Virus record (IMG/VR): IMGVR_UViG_3300001679_000070
Coordinates: 1 to 26,077 of that record
Strand: one strand, 5' to 3'
Length of the DNA: 26,077 bases
Origin: a virus
Both the position numbers and the translations under genes were made by a program. Below the pieces are notes generated by a model. It saw nothing but the letters and a program-made list of their open reading frames with translations, did not search any database and was not told the origin of the DNA. Below, piece by piece: positions 9,001-15,440 of the stretch; the stretch's first letter is position 1, and every line of letters starts with the position of its first letter.

Positions 9001-11586
9001 AGTAACTGTAGCTGTATATTCGCTAGGGTTAATAAACTTATTAGTTTGGTATACTTTTATTGCAGGTACGTTTAATTCTACTTTTGGTTGTACATCTAAC
9101 ACTAAACTTACACCATCAAACGTAAAGTTAAACACTTGTGGGGGTATATTAGTTTCAACGAAGTTAGTCCATCCTGTTTCTTTTACGAATGTAGTTCTTG
9201 ATGTGTATTTTCTAATAAAACCATCGCTTACGTTGTTTGTCTGTGCTGGGTTACTATGTGCAAATGTGTCTTTGTATAAATTGTTATCAAATACAATATC
9301 ACCTAAGTTATCAATATTAAGGAACTGCAACGGGAACCCAAGCACTTTATCATTTGCACCTGTGCCAACTCCGTAACTAAACAGTTTTGTGCCACTAAAT
9401 GATGTTAATGGATATATTGTAGTATTTGAAAAACTTATTCCGTTTGTATCATATGCATCAAATAAAGGTGGTTGATTAACTGCTGTTTTCTGTTGTGCAT
9501 CTATCCAAGTAGTACCATCAAAGTAAAATACCTTACCCACTAACGTTACGCCATTTAGACATAATACTGTATGGTCTACTTCGGTGATATTATCAACTGT
9601 TTCAACTAGATTAATTGTATCGGTTCCGTCATTATCAGGATCAATAAACTGTACTTCATAGACTTTGTTTCTTACAGTTATATCTATATCATTAGCAAAT
9701 ACAACTCTAGATCCTTCTACTAAAGTATATCCATCTGCTACAAAACTAGTAGCGCCTGCTACTGGAAGAAGTGCACCTGTTGGTACTGTTGCAGTGTTAG
9801 ATCCAAACGCGTCAGTTTCACTAAAGTCAATAACATTGATCGGTGTCTTACCTTTAGTACCAAAGTTAAACAGTCGTAAGTTCTTTTCGAACTCGATGAT
9901 CGGTCTGGATGCTCTAAGGCCAGTATCAATCACTGCAATTGTATTATTAAGTTCTGCCGTTTGGTTAATAACGTCTATGTGGAACCAACGATTACTTCTA
10001 GTCCACCCGTTTAAATCTTTACTTGCTCTATTAATAGTAATAAAGTCTAAGTCTGTAGGTGAGTTCGAATCTTGGTCAAAGTTCGTTGTATCAAACGAAC
10101 TAAAGTCGAATGGTTCTAACTCGCTGTTTATATAATTTTCTGGTGTAACTAAATCTGTTACTTCAATAAGACTGATGCCTACACCGACATCTTCTACATA
10201 ATACTCTCGATTCTCAAAACTAGCTGGGTTAGTAGTACCTCTGAATTTAACTTTAAGTCCATTGGTAAACTTTACACCATTGGGGCTAGTATATGTTTTC
10301 TTACCAAGTATATCGTTAATGTCTAATACTGTACTACTTGTAGTGTCGACTAATTTTATAACACCGAATCTATTTTCATCTGTGCTGTCTTGATAGTACA
10401 AGATATCTTGTGCCGCAGTTAATGCAGGTACTTTCTCAAAGACACCTAATGCATTTTTATAAAATGATATACTATTATATACTGCTCCGTATCCGATTGT
10501 AAATTTCTCTAACTCTGCTACAGGCTTTAATAGGATTAAACTAATAACAGGATTTAACGGATCGCCTATAAATGTTATTCGGTAAACGCTATACCTATCA
10601 GCTTGAAGATCTATAAACGTTGTTTCTTCAAACGATTCTGCTTCAAATGGAGCATCTTCGTGTAAGTTTAAGTATTGCCAACCTAAGTCTGCCGAGTCTC
10701 CTAGAGTAGGATCAAGAAAAACAACAGTCTTTCCCTCTATGTCAATTACACCATCAATGCCACCTAATGTATTGGCAAACTGTGCGTTTACCTCATCAAA
10801 CCGTTGAAAAGTTGCTAAATCAACAGGACTAATGTCATTTAAACCATAAAAGAATTGCTGGCTAGACGTACCTGGAACATTAAATGTAATTGTGCCTACA
10901 TCTTCAGTGTTATTAGAAACACCTAGAATATCTCTACTACTAATATTCGGTGCATGATTTAATGTTCCGTCGGCGCCCGGTTCTGTTTGTATACTAAAGT
11001 TATGTCCTAACTGATTTACAGTAAATGTATATTCACCACCACGTGCTAGTGTGATTACAGGATTTTCACCTGATATACCACTAACATTATAAGTCCTGTT
11101 TGGTATATTCCTAGTAATATCAAATTCGTTTACTAAAAATGTATCTGCTGAACCAACATCTACACTATCAGGCCCTGCAGGCAACCAGTAGTACTGGCTA
11201 TGGTTTGTAAACTTATCGAAGTCGATAAGCGGACTCCAACTGTAAATCTTCTCAGAAAATAATCTATCATGACGTACTACATTAGCACCTTTGGTTGCTA
11301 ATGCATCAATAATCTCTAGATATGTAATTGCATCTTCTACGTTATTGTCATTGTCTGTAAACACAACACCCGGCTCAAGCTGGTAATTCGCACGTAGGTT
11401 GTTAGGTTCCAAAACATACGCATCATCAGCTTCAATGCCGGGACCAAATGTCCTGCCAACAAATCCTTGCGTTTGTTTTAGCTTAGGCTGTTGTACTAGT
11501 TGGTCTAAAGTAGCACTCAGAAACTCTTTATTAGTGTCTGTTTTAAATACTTCGGGTAAAAAATCTACTGATCTTATTCTAGCCAT
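1..11586 (-). CDS. Giant virion structural protein downstream of gp6, probable baseplate/fibre component (3' end outside window)
   Basis: One uninterrupted minus-strand frame runs from an ATG at 11586 to the window edge, giving 3862 codons with no stop seen. It starts 3 bases after the gp6 stop. The N-terminus (MARIRSVDFLPEVF, then a SQYYWLPAGPDSVDV stretch near residues 128-142) resembles large structural proteins that I recall from marine T4-like phages. Visible modules are: a His-containing beta segment (YTFTVNQLGHNFSIQT) near residues 165-248; several V-x-x-NG-x-x-L-x-x-G-x-DY modules (near 8240-8380, 1456-1605, 640-780 and 250-357); a paired PTITVTGGG repeat; a GTTNFTLLGA...GTGTA motif near 2200-2312; and many short TITADS-like repeats below position 5000. 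No transmembrane segment or enzyme motif was recognised. In T4 the gene after gp6 is gp7 (1032 aa, peripheral wedge), so a wedge-periphery or fibre role is inferred from position. The ORF and structural nature are well supported; the exact role is not. Confidence 0.8.
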   Translation of the reverse strand, partial: MARIRSVDFLPEVFKTDTNKEFLSATLDQLVQQPKLKQTQGFVGRTFGPGIEADDAYVLEPNNLRANYQLEPGVVFTDNDNNVEDAITYLEIIDALATKGANVVRHDRLFSEKIYSWSPLIDFDKFTNHSQYYWLPAGPDSVDVGSADTFLVNEFDITRNIPNRTYNVSGISGENPVITLARGGEYTFTVNQLGHNFSIQTEPGADGTLNHAPNISSRDILGVSNNTEDVGTITFNVPGTSSQQFFYGLNDISPVDLATFQRFDEVNAQFANTLGGIDGVIDIEGKTVVFLDPTLGDSADLGWQYLNLHEDAPFEAESFEETTFIDLQADRYSVYRITFIGDPLNPVISLILLKPVAELEKFTIGYGAVYNSISFYKNALGVFEKVPALTAAQDILYYQDSTDENRFGVIKLVDTTSSTVLDINDILGKKTYTSPNGVKFTNGLKVKFRGTTNPASFENREYYVEDVGVGISLIEVTDLVTPENYINSELEPFDFSSFDTTNFDQDSNSPTDLDFITINRASKDLNGWTRSNRWFHIDVINQTAELNNTIAVIDTGLRASRPIIEFEKNLRLFNFGTKGKTPINVIDFSETDAFGSNTATVPTGALLPVAGATSFVADGYTLVEGSRVVFANDIDITVRNKVYEVQFIDPDNDGTDTINLVETVDNITEVDHTVLCLNGVTLVGKVFYFDGTTWIDAQQKTAVNQPPLFDAYDTNGISFSNTTIYPLTSFSGTKLFSYGVGTGANDKVLGFPLQFLNIDNLGDIVFDNNLYKDTFAHSNPAQTNNVSDGFIRKYTSRTTFVKETGWTNFVETNIPPQVFNFTFDGVSLVLDVQPKVELNVPAIKVYQTNKFINPSEYTATVTDTSTVITFNDTLDVGATLQVLIISDQQSSIGYYKVPKNLENNIFNETNNQLTLGTIRNHYSSIAQNLISLEGDINGANNSRDLGEIDAYGESIIQNSAPLAPAAKFLDSTAFNFFDALEFNSRSYEKYKQRILSYVSRVDTYGLTADVILDQAIAAINTGKSPASPFYATDMLPCANAVTDTVYEVTSITTDTFNTASIHDFTSATSGAMSVYLNNVILLRGIDYIVTSDSASVQILTPLVIGDSLSIREYDFAVVSFCPATPTKVGLYPKYTPKTYVDNSYTIPQQVIQGHDGSILIAFGDFRDDVLLEFESRIYNNIKVDTSVPIIEADVIPGKFRTTEYSDREITEMLSVSLLNWVGQNRLDYKTQNFRIDNEFTWNYSTASNKLDGTALKGHWRGIYINHYDTDTPHITPWEMLGLTEKPIWWESEYGPAPYTSGNLVLWGDLEAGRIKEPGNESTKTCYARPGLSSIIPADSEGNLLNPFVALVQNYSQQDFRKSWVIGDVAPVESAWRRSSSYPFALQRLFALTKPAQFFALGIDRDKYAFNNELSQFLLNGRHRLDTRTVEIKSNTVLKHSYINWIIEYNINSGFSDGTVLTTELRRLDVRLCYRMGAFSDKQYLKIFTDRSSPDTLNSNLLLPDQSFQLLLHKNQAISELQYSSVIVQRTEDGYSVFGNSQTQQFFQILESLSNNNFTEIVVAGQAIRLPKDFSDNVTLVPYGFEFTTPGLVIDFLVSYGAFLETQGLIFQTSEQRLLASGETTAEDLNWGRMTQEFTQWVNQGWDVGSVIDLNPASTTLEFEKDLAVVDDITGLSAIDQPLDQNGRPLIPSDYVITRLDNNFKLRTINNKSIDYMRIRTTSYEHLLVLDNVSIFNDLLFQPVTGLRQQRIKLVGFTTFDWNGQLDAQGFILNQDNVKEWIPNREYTIGNIVKFKNVFWSATVKIIPSENFDFANWRRVNYDDISKGLLPNLSSKAAQISDYYNNKSANLETDVDLLALGLIGFRPRFNFSALDDISQVNFYSGFIDIKGTRNSTDAFRNIQFDKTTTEYDIFENWAVQQAMYGGSSNKTFIDLELEDVVLQDNPTIVELISNNSTKVADYQLIKVNEIFKQSEPHIDSNVFPVQLDNLTDTNLPIAGHVHLDDIDISVFELSDLAGIVDQVQEGSLVWVAKDNTYDWNVYRTDHRLVFKTLALVNGVIQATFYEPHEFIFGDKIVIQNAVTEINGGHAVLNVIDDLTIAIDGTLTDTFNNVAANTTDTADIDLFTADNTLSAVVYKLDSMRVRTFADLSLEFFRQLPAGSKTWIDNVNGKHAVYQKFNVVDKPLADFCGSSDADACLGILGFSRITADLDDSTTVTADSGRFTTVDTSKSADSTTITADSIDTVDHTGVWFQTRLEEDVVDVTLFNRTVLYNKFTNQTKEFLDYIDPINGKILGLAQENIDYIGALDPASYNQGLDNITGVTWSEDSLGQIWWDTTNARYLDYRQREVTYASRNWGTLFPGSSIDIRQWIKSSIHPAQYTGPGTVVDPESFTVVSNIDNSRTIVQDYYFWVTGLAIIDKDSEKTLSTNAIQQYITDPKASGIPFVGFLKANTIALFNVQKYLTNSNAILHVSYNNTQSENTIFSEYNLIKENSANDFLETQEYRKLLDSFVGGNTIGLAVPDPTLGAAERLGIKYRPRQSMFDNRFNALKEYLTQVNTLLKQHIISTSKNFTLLTAEELKPTIVSTLLPNGEIDLQVADLEELGFQDLSLVPVGYTYLVNVDTDNTGGWSIYKVIAGSVLLLVRVQQFDTSRAWDYINWYKNDEVENAPQITIVDDFSSLISVQAEEGNYVKVRSNSVGKFEIYQFYSNAWIRVGLEDGTIEFKSSLSDGTSSQDNITIDTATFTTDTIVVTADVGTGGTELRNVLNAINQDLLIDDLLINRNILLISIFKFILAEQGNVEWLYRTSLIDVEHKVRDLVQFPTFSRDNQDFLLDYLTESKPFHVKIKEFLLRYDRFDTVNTNTTDFDLPSQFDTTFSKFISPILDYDGAILNTDQSNFDEDGVGLRVSDPNIWTTDPWNNWFNNRFLKVSDTTIVNAGTGYTLAPTITVTGGGATTQATMTARISTSGKVIDITVDTPGVGYVTTPTITVTGGGGSGAIITSILTNNLVRSFLTRIKYDRYEYESSVINWSTLGDNVFHNSSQLLRQTINKVYTAKDERNVDSTTLTVDHDANSRTTDQLQTASNFELGFVYEIISIGTTNFTLLGASSNTVGLHFRMTSAGVGTGTALKLGIITDNTNTITADCESFTAFGTSFDLIDYNLVDITTLSGVDRIRGFYQPTLDLPGIDLALLINGVTYPSVEVDDCDYLETVTVDSGLVTIDFSSLTTDSVVKELNVDYNSLYNDVYLGINPEDINVDGSGFVDTYSSHAPEELVPGSMFDTLDLVVTTRPGFDYNGNGHAFEVQSVIEEYISIGTTISFLDLVEHPIALRVANISNGLLLVEGTNYTVNWINATVTIISGAVTSDQIQIFAYEIGGGNQLYRNTFNGGEIVNHLEIPVGSAEIFNIVVHVNGIELSSGFTSTPSGAITVDSLLVTADSKLTVDTLSTSGESKTNITFIETYTALDFIAITVFGFETPQHSHSYPTTYVSDVFGVDTTTITADHVSIDTVVTTDGEVIDASSVVVTTDTNLIIKGTPLVTADTSSTEINISPYSTDKTRENMIVELNGSRLRPPEAVRYNGDGAEYDFTLPTDGKVNHTTVADNEVVVYINEVRQTLSTDYVIDSTVPALKEVTFLTDPPASGTNVDVYINTASDYTVNGNILTLEHIVLTASDTLAVTTWKDVSQLDLLTNVFVGPTLTTTPVIEFFDSVGFDTELFDGISFTAGSANLFDLNRTILDNGRMWVTKNGRLLQAGTDYIVSGTGLFLTGDIITLNDVIVATSITDNVVPDTLSFRLFKDMKGNAAMYKVNKDSNTTALVQDIALNDDTIFVKDASLLGVPNLELNIFGIVIIDGERITYKE
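2585..2790 (-). repeat. Paired PTITVTGGG glycine-rich repeat inside the giant gene
   Basis: Two copies of a beta-type motif G-x-GY-x-x-x-PTITVTGGG are encoded 41 residues apart (about residues 2945-2993 of the giant protein). At DNA level a 22-base segment is identical at 2609-2630 and 2732-2753, a spacing of 123 bases, which preserves frame. Related GY...PT(I/V)T(V/I)xGGG repeats are common in large phage tail proteins, where they are probably short beta-hairpin units. Confidence 0.75.
4845..4980 (-). repeat. Cluster of DSTT(I/V)TADS micro-repeats in the giant gene
   Basis: The minus strand encodes RITAD, DSTTVTADS and DSTTITADS within about 45 residues. The same short motif recurs singly nearer the C-terminal side: VTAD near 3325, TITAD near 2152, VTAD near 1272, TITAD near 1077 and VTAD near 960. 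On the plus strand the shared core is approximately TCWGCWGTWA. The copies have diverged but keep frame. Function unknown; they lie between larger beta-type modules, which suggests linkers. Confidence 0.6.
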
Positions 11587-11589
11587 ATC

Positions 11590-14500
11590 TTAAGAAATTC
11601 CGTTTAATTCGCTTTCGGTTAATGAGTCGATAACTTTAACATTATCAACTGTTGCGGCACTTACAAATATCTCAGTTGGTGCTGATCTAACTTCGTACAA
11701 GTTGCCAAATTGTTTAGCACGGTTAACAGGAATAAGAACTACTGATCCGATAATATCACCTAACCTATCGTGCAAAAATGCAGACAACTCAGAGAAATAA
11801 AATGTATCGCCAAAATCCCAATTATTGATATTAAAGTACTCGTTAGTAACATCTATTACATTACTCTTAATTTCGCTATCGCTTGCTAATGAGTTGTGTT
11901 GCCTAACGATCGTAATATCTGCACGCAACTCTGCACTTGCTTTAGCGCCAAATAACGGTTTGAATACAGCACTGTTTAGTATAAGGCTATCACTTAGCAT
12001 CTTAAAATCATCTAATGATTGATATGCGGTCGTTAACTCTGATATTGTAGGTATTGCAGGTTCTGCAACTGTGTTTGTAGTGTCTTGTATATAATTCAAA
12101 TAAGCTGTGTGATACGCATTTGTAACTATAAATGTATCTATAATATTTGTTGTTCCTGGATTAATCCTTTTAGTTTCGGCACTATTATGTTTGTAGTGGA
12201 ATTGTAGATCTTGTCTTCCTTTTTGTACAGTAAAGTCAGGTCTTACAACTAATCTTCCTGATACTGATTCTTGAAATATTCCGTTAGTATCTTGCGGTAG
12301 ATAAAATATCTTCCCCTCAGGGAACGAACTAAGATCTAACCCAGGATCATTTCTGCGATCAAAATCAATGTTAATTACGTTGCTAGCTAACGGTAAATCT
12401 CTCTCTAGTCCGTCTGCATCGATTAATGTTTGGAAAAAGACTAAGTCTGTATCTAAAACGATATCAGTAAAGAAATCTGGATTATCTGCAACTGCATCAT
12501 TATCGCTATCAGGGTAACTAACTTCAACTACGAAGTCATTAACGAATCCGTCAGCTTCAATTGGTTGGCCGATTATATCCATCTTAACATCTAAACTTAA
12601 CGGAGCATTACTTCCTGGTTGTGTGTTAGTTTTTAATACGTTAATAAAATCATTATGACTTTGGCCAGTTCTCGGATCATATATACTGCGACTGTGATGA
12701 TGAATATTGTTTCCGCTAAAGAAAAAACGTGTTTCAATAACGCTAGAGAAGAAATACTTCAATACGTGTGTTGAAGCTGTATATATTCTATCTTTAGCAA
12801 TAAACTTAATAATACAACTAGCATCAATACCTGTACCGCTTGTGTCTTGTGCATGATCAAGACTAAAGCCAGTGCCGCCGCTATGATTGGCATCTAAATT
12901 ATCACTATTGATAATATACCAAGTACCTGCATCGTTATCATATCCTAATCCGAAGTTAGCAAACGATTCTATGTTTGCTAACATTGTTTGCTCTAGGTCT
13001 AATGGCAAATCAGTATTAAATACCGGAATAATCTCTTTTGGAACTGCATTAGTAGGAATAAAATTAGTTAGTGTAATCGGACCAGTACCACCAGTGTTAT
13101 TACCTATACCAAAGTTAGTACCATCTAACATTACGTTGCTTACGCCAGACCATAGTACAGTGTTGTCTTTCGGTAATAAGCTGCCTTCTCTTTGCTTTAG
13201 TCTATTATTCTGATCAAAGTAAAAAGGTCCATTAGCATTAGCAGTAGGTGGAATAAATTTAATTAAACTACTTTGCACAATAAATTTCCTATTATCTGAA
13301 GCATAGTTACCAACTACTAATGGCAATCCAGATGAATCTTTAAAAAACCCAGTCGTTTCATTTGTTGCGGTTGTGCTTTGACTCCATTCTATATCAATAG
13401 GTATTAAATCCTTTCTATCGAACTGATCATAGTAAAGTTGTATAGTACTTCTCTCGCTTAGGCTTGGTTCAATTTGACTTCTTATAACTGTTTCGATATC
13501 GTTTCTATCTACAAAACTAAATGAAAAGTGTGTAGTTGTCTTATCTTTAAAAACTAACCCGTCACTATTAAAAGTATTAATACTAGAATACTTTCCCGTA
13601 GGGTCAACTAAATCTAAATAACGACTAGTGCCTACATTTGTTCTAACTACCGCCTTGCTTTTGATAATACTATTAAATGCTGTATATGGGAAGTTATTAT
13701 AATCTTCGCCATTGACCATTCTGTTTTGTGTATAAAATCTAGCAGGTGCATTGCGTTTAATGTCATCTAAATCTTCTTTAGCACTCGCAGTACTAACATT
13801 TTGTGCTAGACTAACTGTAAATGTTGCAGTTTCGATTCTGCCGTTTCTGCTTGTGTAAGGCACAGCTAAATTGATTGTTGCTATGTCCGATGGATTTATA
13901 ACATACGTTAACCCGTTACTACTTCTAACAAAATTACGGAATGATCCTGTTGGGATATCACCAAATACACTATCGCCAAAGTTCAACGTTAGTTGATCAT
14001 TAGCTCTATTAGTTACACTGAAGAACTTACGATCTGACGATACATTTTGTGTTGTAATAGGTGCGTAGATATTTTCTACTTCTGACCATTCATTTAGTAT
14101 AGCGCCAGTATTAGAGTCTAGCTCGTATAACCAAATATCATCGTTGTTAATACCGTCTACGTTGATGTCTACGCTTCTGTTTGCAATCCTATCACTTAAA
14201 ACAAAGTCTTTATTTGTTAGTGTTCCTTGCGTGAAGTAGAAAAAGAATCCTGTGTTTTGACTAGCAAAACCTAAGTTATCATTTTTATATAATATATTAA
14301 ACGGACCATTTACCTTTGGCGAAGGTTCATATATCTTAGTATTATTAATTGATGTTGCACTAACTGCTTCAAAGTTCATAGCAGTGCCATTTACTGTACT
14401 ACTAAATGGTATTACTGGTAATAGGTTCGGTACTAGCTTAACTGTATATTCTTCGTTAGTAACACCTAGTATCTCTGCTGTTCTACCTGGCTTGCCAACT

Positions 14501-15006
14501 TGTTGGCTGTCTACTAATATGCTGTTAAAAATTGTGTTGAATTGATCTTGCCAATCAACGTTAGTAGAATCGTTAAACCTAACAGTTACATTACTAAGGT
14601 TATTACCGTTATAGTCTGTAATATTTTCAGTAGTGTTAACTGATGTAACTTTTAAAAATCCTCTACCTGCTTCGTTACGCTTTGGTGTATAACTAACTAG
14701 TTTAGCAAGATTTACTACACTATCTCTGCGCTCTGCTGTATCAATGAAGTTCTCTCTAGTGTTAAGATCTTGTCTATATGCAATACCCTGTCCCATAAAG
14801 GCAATAACATCAAGCATTGCAATAAACTCAGAGCTCTCTACATAGTCATTAAAGTCTTCTGGATAGTGGTGTTGTAAGTAATCTACAAAACCTTTACGTA
14901 ACGTTTCAAAGTTATAACTCTGAAAGTCAGCTTGATTATAAGTTTTATATAAGGATCTCCAATCTTCAATTCCAAAAAGGTTTGTTTGTCGTGAAGTTGT
15001 TGCCAT
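11590..15006 (-). CDS. 6: Baseplate wedge subunit gp6, enlarged
   Basis: This is the T4 gp6-type wedge protein, the scaffold that forms the ring around the baseplate hub. The N-terminal 120 residues carry the family pattern (FETLRKGFVDYLQHHYPEDFNDYVESS is spread over residues 33-59; then AYRQDLNTRENF, residues 76-87, and VSYTPKRNEAGRG, residues 104-116). A central FYTQNRMVNGEDYNNFPYT segment is at residues 424-442, and a gp6-like C-terminal end (SAPTEIFVSAATVDNV) closes the protein. At 1138 aa it is far longer than T4 gp6 (660 aa); the extra length lies mainly between about residues 480 and 1000. It follows gp25 after a 53-base gap that holds a CATAAATA late-promoter-like box. No clear Shine-Dalgarno precedes the ATG at 15006. 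A second ATG five bases upstream is out of frame. Confidence 0.93.
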   Translation of the reverse strand: MATTSRQTNLFGIEDWRSLYKTYNQADFQSYNFETLRKGFVDYLQHHYPEDFNDYVESSEFIAMLDVIAFMGQGIAYRQDLNTRENFIDTAERRDSVVNLAKLVSYTPKRNEAGRGFLKVTSVNTTENITDYNGNNLSNVTVRFNDSTNVDWQDQFNTIFNSILVDSQQVGKPGRTAEILGVTNEEYTVKLVPNLLPVIPFSSTVNGTAMNFEAVSATSINNTKIYEPSPKVNGPFNILYKNDNLGFASQNTGFFFYFTQGTLTNKDFVLSDRIANRSVDINVDGINNDDIWLYELDSNTGAILNEWSEVENIYAPITTQNVSSDRKFFSVTNRANDQLTLNFGDSVFGDIPTGSFRNFVRSSNGLTYVINPSDIATINLAVPYTSRNGRIETATFTVSLAQNVSTASAKEDLDDIKRNAPARFYTQNRMVNGEDYNNFPYTAFNSIIKSKAVVRTNVGTSRYLDLVDPTGKYSSINTFNSDGLVFKDKTTTHFSFSFVDRNDIETVIRSQIEPSLSERSTIQLYYDQFDRKDLIPIDIEWSQSTTATNETTGFFKDSSGLPLVVGNYASDNRKFIVQSSLIKFIPPTANANGPFYFDQNNRLKQREGSLLPKDNTVLWSGVSNVMLDGTNFGIGNNTGGTGPITLTNFIPTNAVPKEIIPVFNTDLPLDLEQTMLANIESFANFGLGYDNDAGTWYIINSDNLDANHSGGTGFSLDHAQDTSGTGIDASCIIKFIAKDRIYTASTHVLKYFFSSVIETRFFFSGNNIHHHSRSIYDPRTGQSHNDFINVLKTNTQPGSNAPLSLDVKMDIIGQPIEADGFVNDFVVEVSYPDSDNDAVADNPDFFTDIVLDTDLVFFQTLIDADGLERDLPLASNVINIDFDRRNDPGLDLSSFPEGKIFYLPQDTNGIFQESVSGRLVVRPDFTVQKGRQDLQFHYKHNSAETKRINPGTTNIIDTFIVTNAYHTAYLNYIQDTTNTVAEPAIPTISELTTAYQSLDDFKMLSDSLILNSAVFKPLFGAKASAELRADITIVRQHNSLASDSEIKSNVIDVTNEYFNINNWDFGDTFYFSELSAFLHDRLGDIIGSVVLIPVNRAKQFGNLYEVRSAPTEIFVSAATVDNVKVIDSLTESELNGIS

Positions 15007-15031
15007 ATCATGCCGTAAAATAAGTTTAAAC

Positions 15032-15039
15032 TATTTATG
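15032..15039 (-). promoter_or_regulatory. Possible T4-type late promoter for gp6 (CATAAATA)
   Basis: The minus strand reads CATAAATA, one base from the T4 late consensus TATAAATA. It lies in the only sizeable gap of the structural block (15007-15059), 26 bases upstream of the gp6 ATG. It would serve gp6 and the giant gene. Placement supports it; the first-position mismatch lowers confidence. Confidence 0.5.
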
Positions 15040-15059
15040 CGGTTAATAATATGGGTATA

Positions 15060-15437
15060 TTATGAAGCGATTCTAACTGAATTCTCTTCTTGGTTGAATA
15101 AAAGATTAAACGACTGCAAGTCAACATCGGGGAAGATCCTAACGTTCATCTCTATTAGTATGTTGTTATCTTGCGAAAACACTTCTATTTGCTCTGCTTC
15201 TATTCTTGGATCAGCATCGATTAAGTTCTGCAGTTCTGCTACTATCTTGCGTTGTATTTCAGGAACATTTGGTTCAAATACATAATTCCAAATACTAGTA
15301 CCGTAGCCAGGTCTTCCAGGTAACTCGCCAGACCGTATGCTTAACGCATTTAATAAGTCACGCTTGACTAATTCACGCCCTGTAAGTGTGAACTTTTTAG
15401 TCTGTCCTATTGTGTTGTATCCTTTGTATTCGGCCAT
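15060..15437 (-). CDS. 25: Baseplate wedge subunit gp25
   Basis: This is a 125-aa member of the GPW/gp25 family (T4 gp25 is 132 aa), a small wedge protein that helps attach the sheath to the baseplate and starts sheath polymerisation. The hallmark segment GRPGYGTSIWNYVFEP is at residues 42-57, followed by an EIQRKIVAELQNLIDADPRIE helix region typical of the family. The ATG at 15437 lies 3 bases after the gp5 stop. A strong Shine-Dalgarno (GGGAGAG on the minus strand, plus-strand 15444-15450) is built into the last codons of gp5, 6 bases from the start. An exact late promoter box lies about 45 bases further upstream. Confidence 0.95.
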   Translation of the reverse strand: MAEYKGYNTIGQTKKFTLTGRELVKRDLLNALSIRSGELPGRPGYGTSIWNYVFEPNVPEIQRKIVAELQNLIDADPRIEAEQIEVFSQDNNILIEMNVRIFPDVDLQSFNLLFNQEENSVRIAS

Positions 15438-15440
15438 GTC

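Noticed and set aside
9665-10135. Plus-strand open frame of 156 codons opposite the giant gene
   Set aside because: It shares one fixed phase with all other antisense open frames along 47-11593, has Ser/Val/Leu-rich low-information sequence and no ribosome binding site; it mirrors the codon usage of the real minus-strand gene.
11560-11600. Frameshift that would make gp6 and the giant gene one broken ORF
   Set aside because: gp6 ends with its normal C-terminal pattern and a TAA, and the next frame begins with a good start and a recognisable N-terminus 3 bases later; these are two genes.
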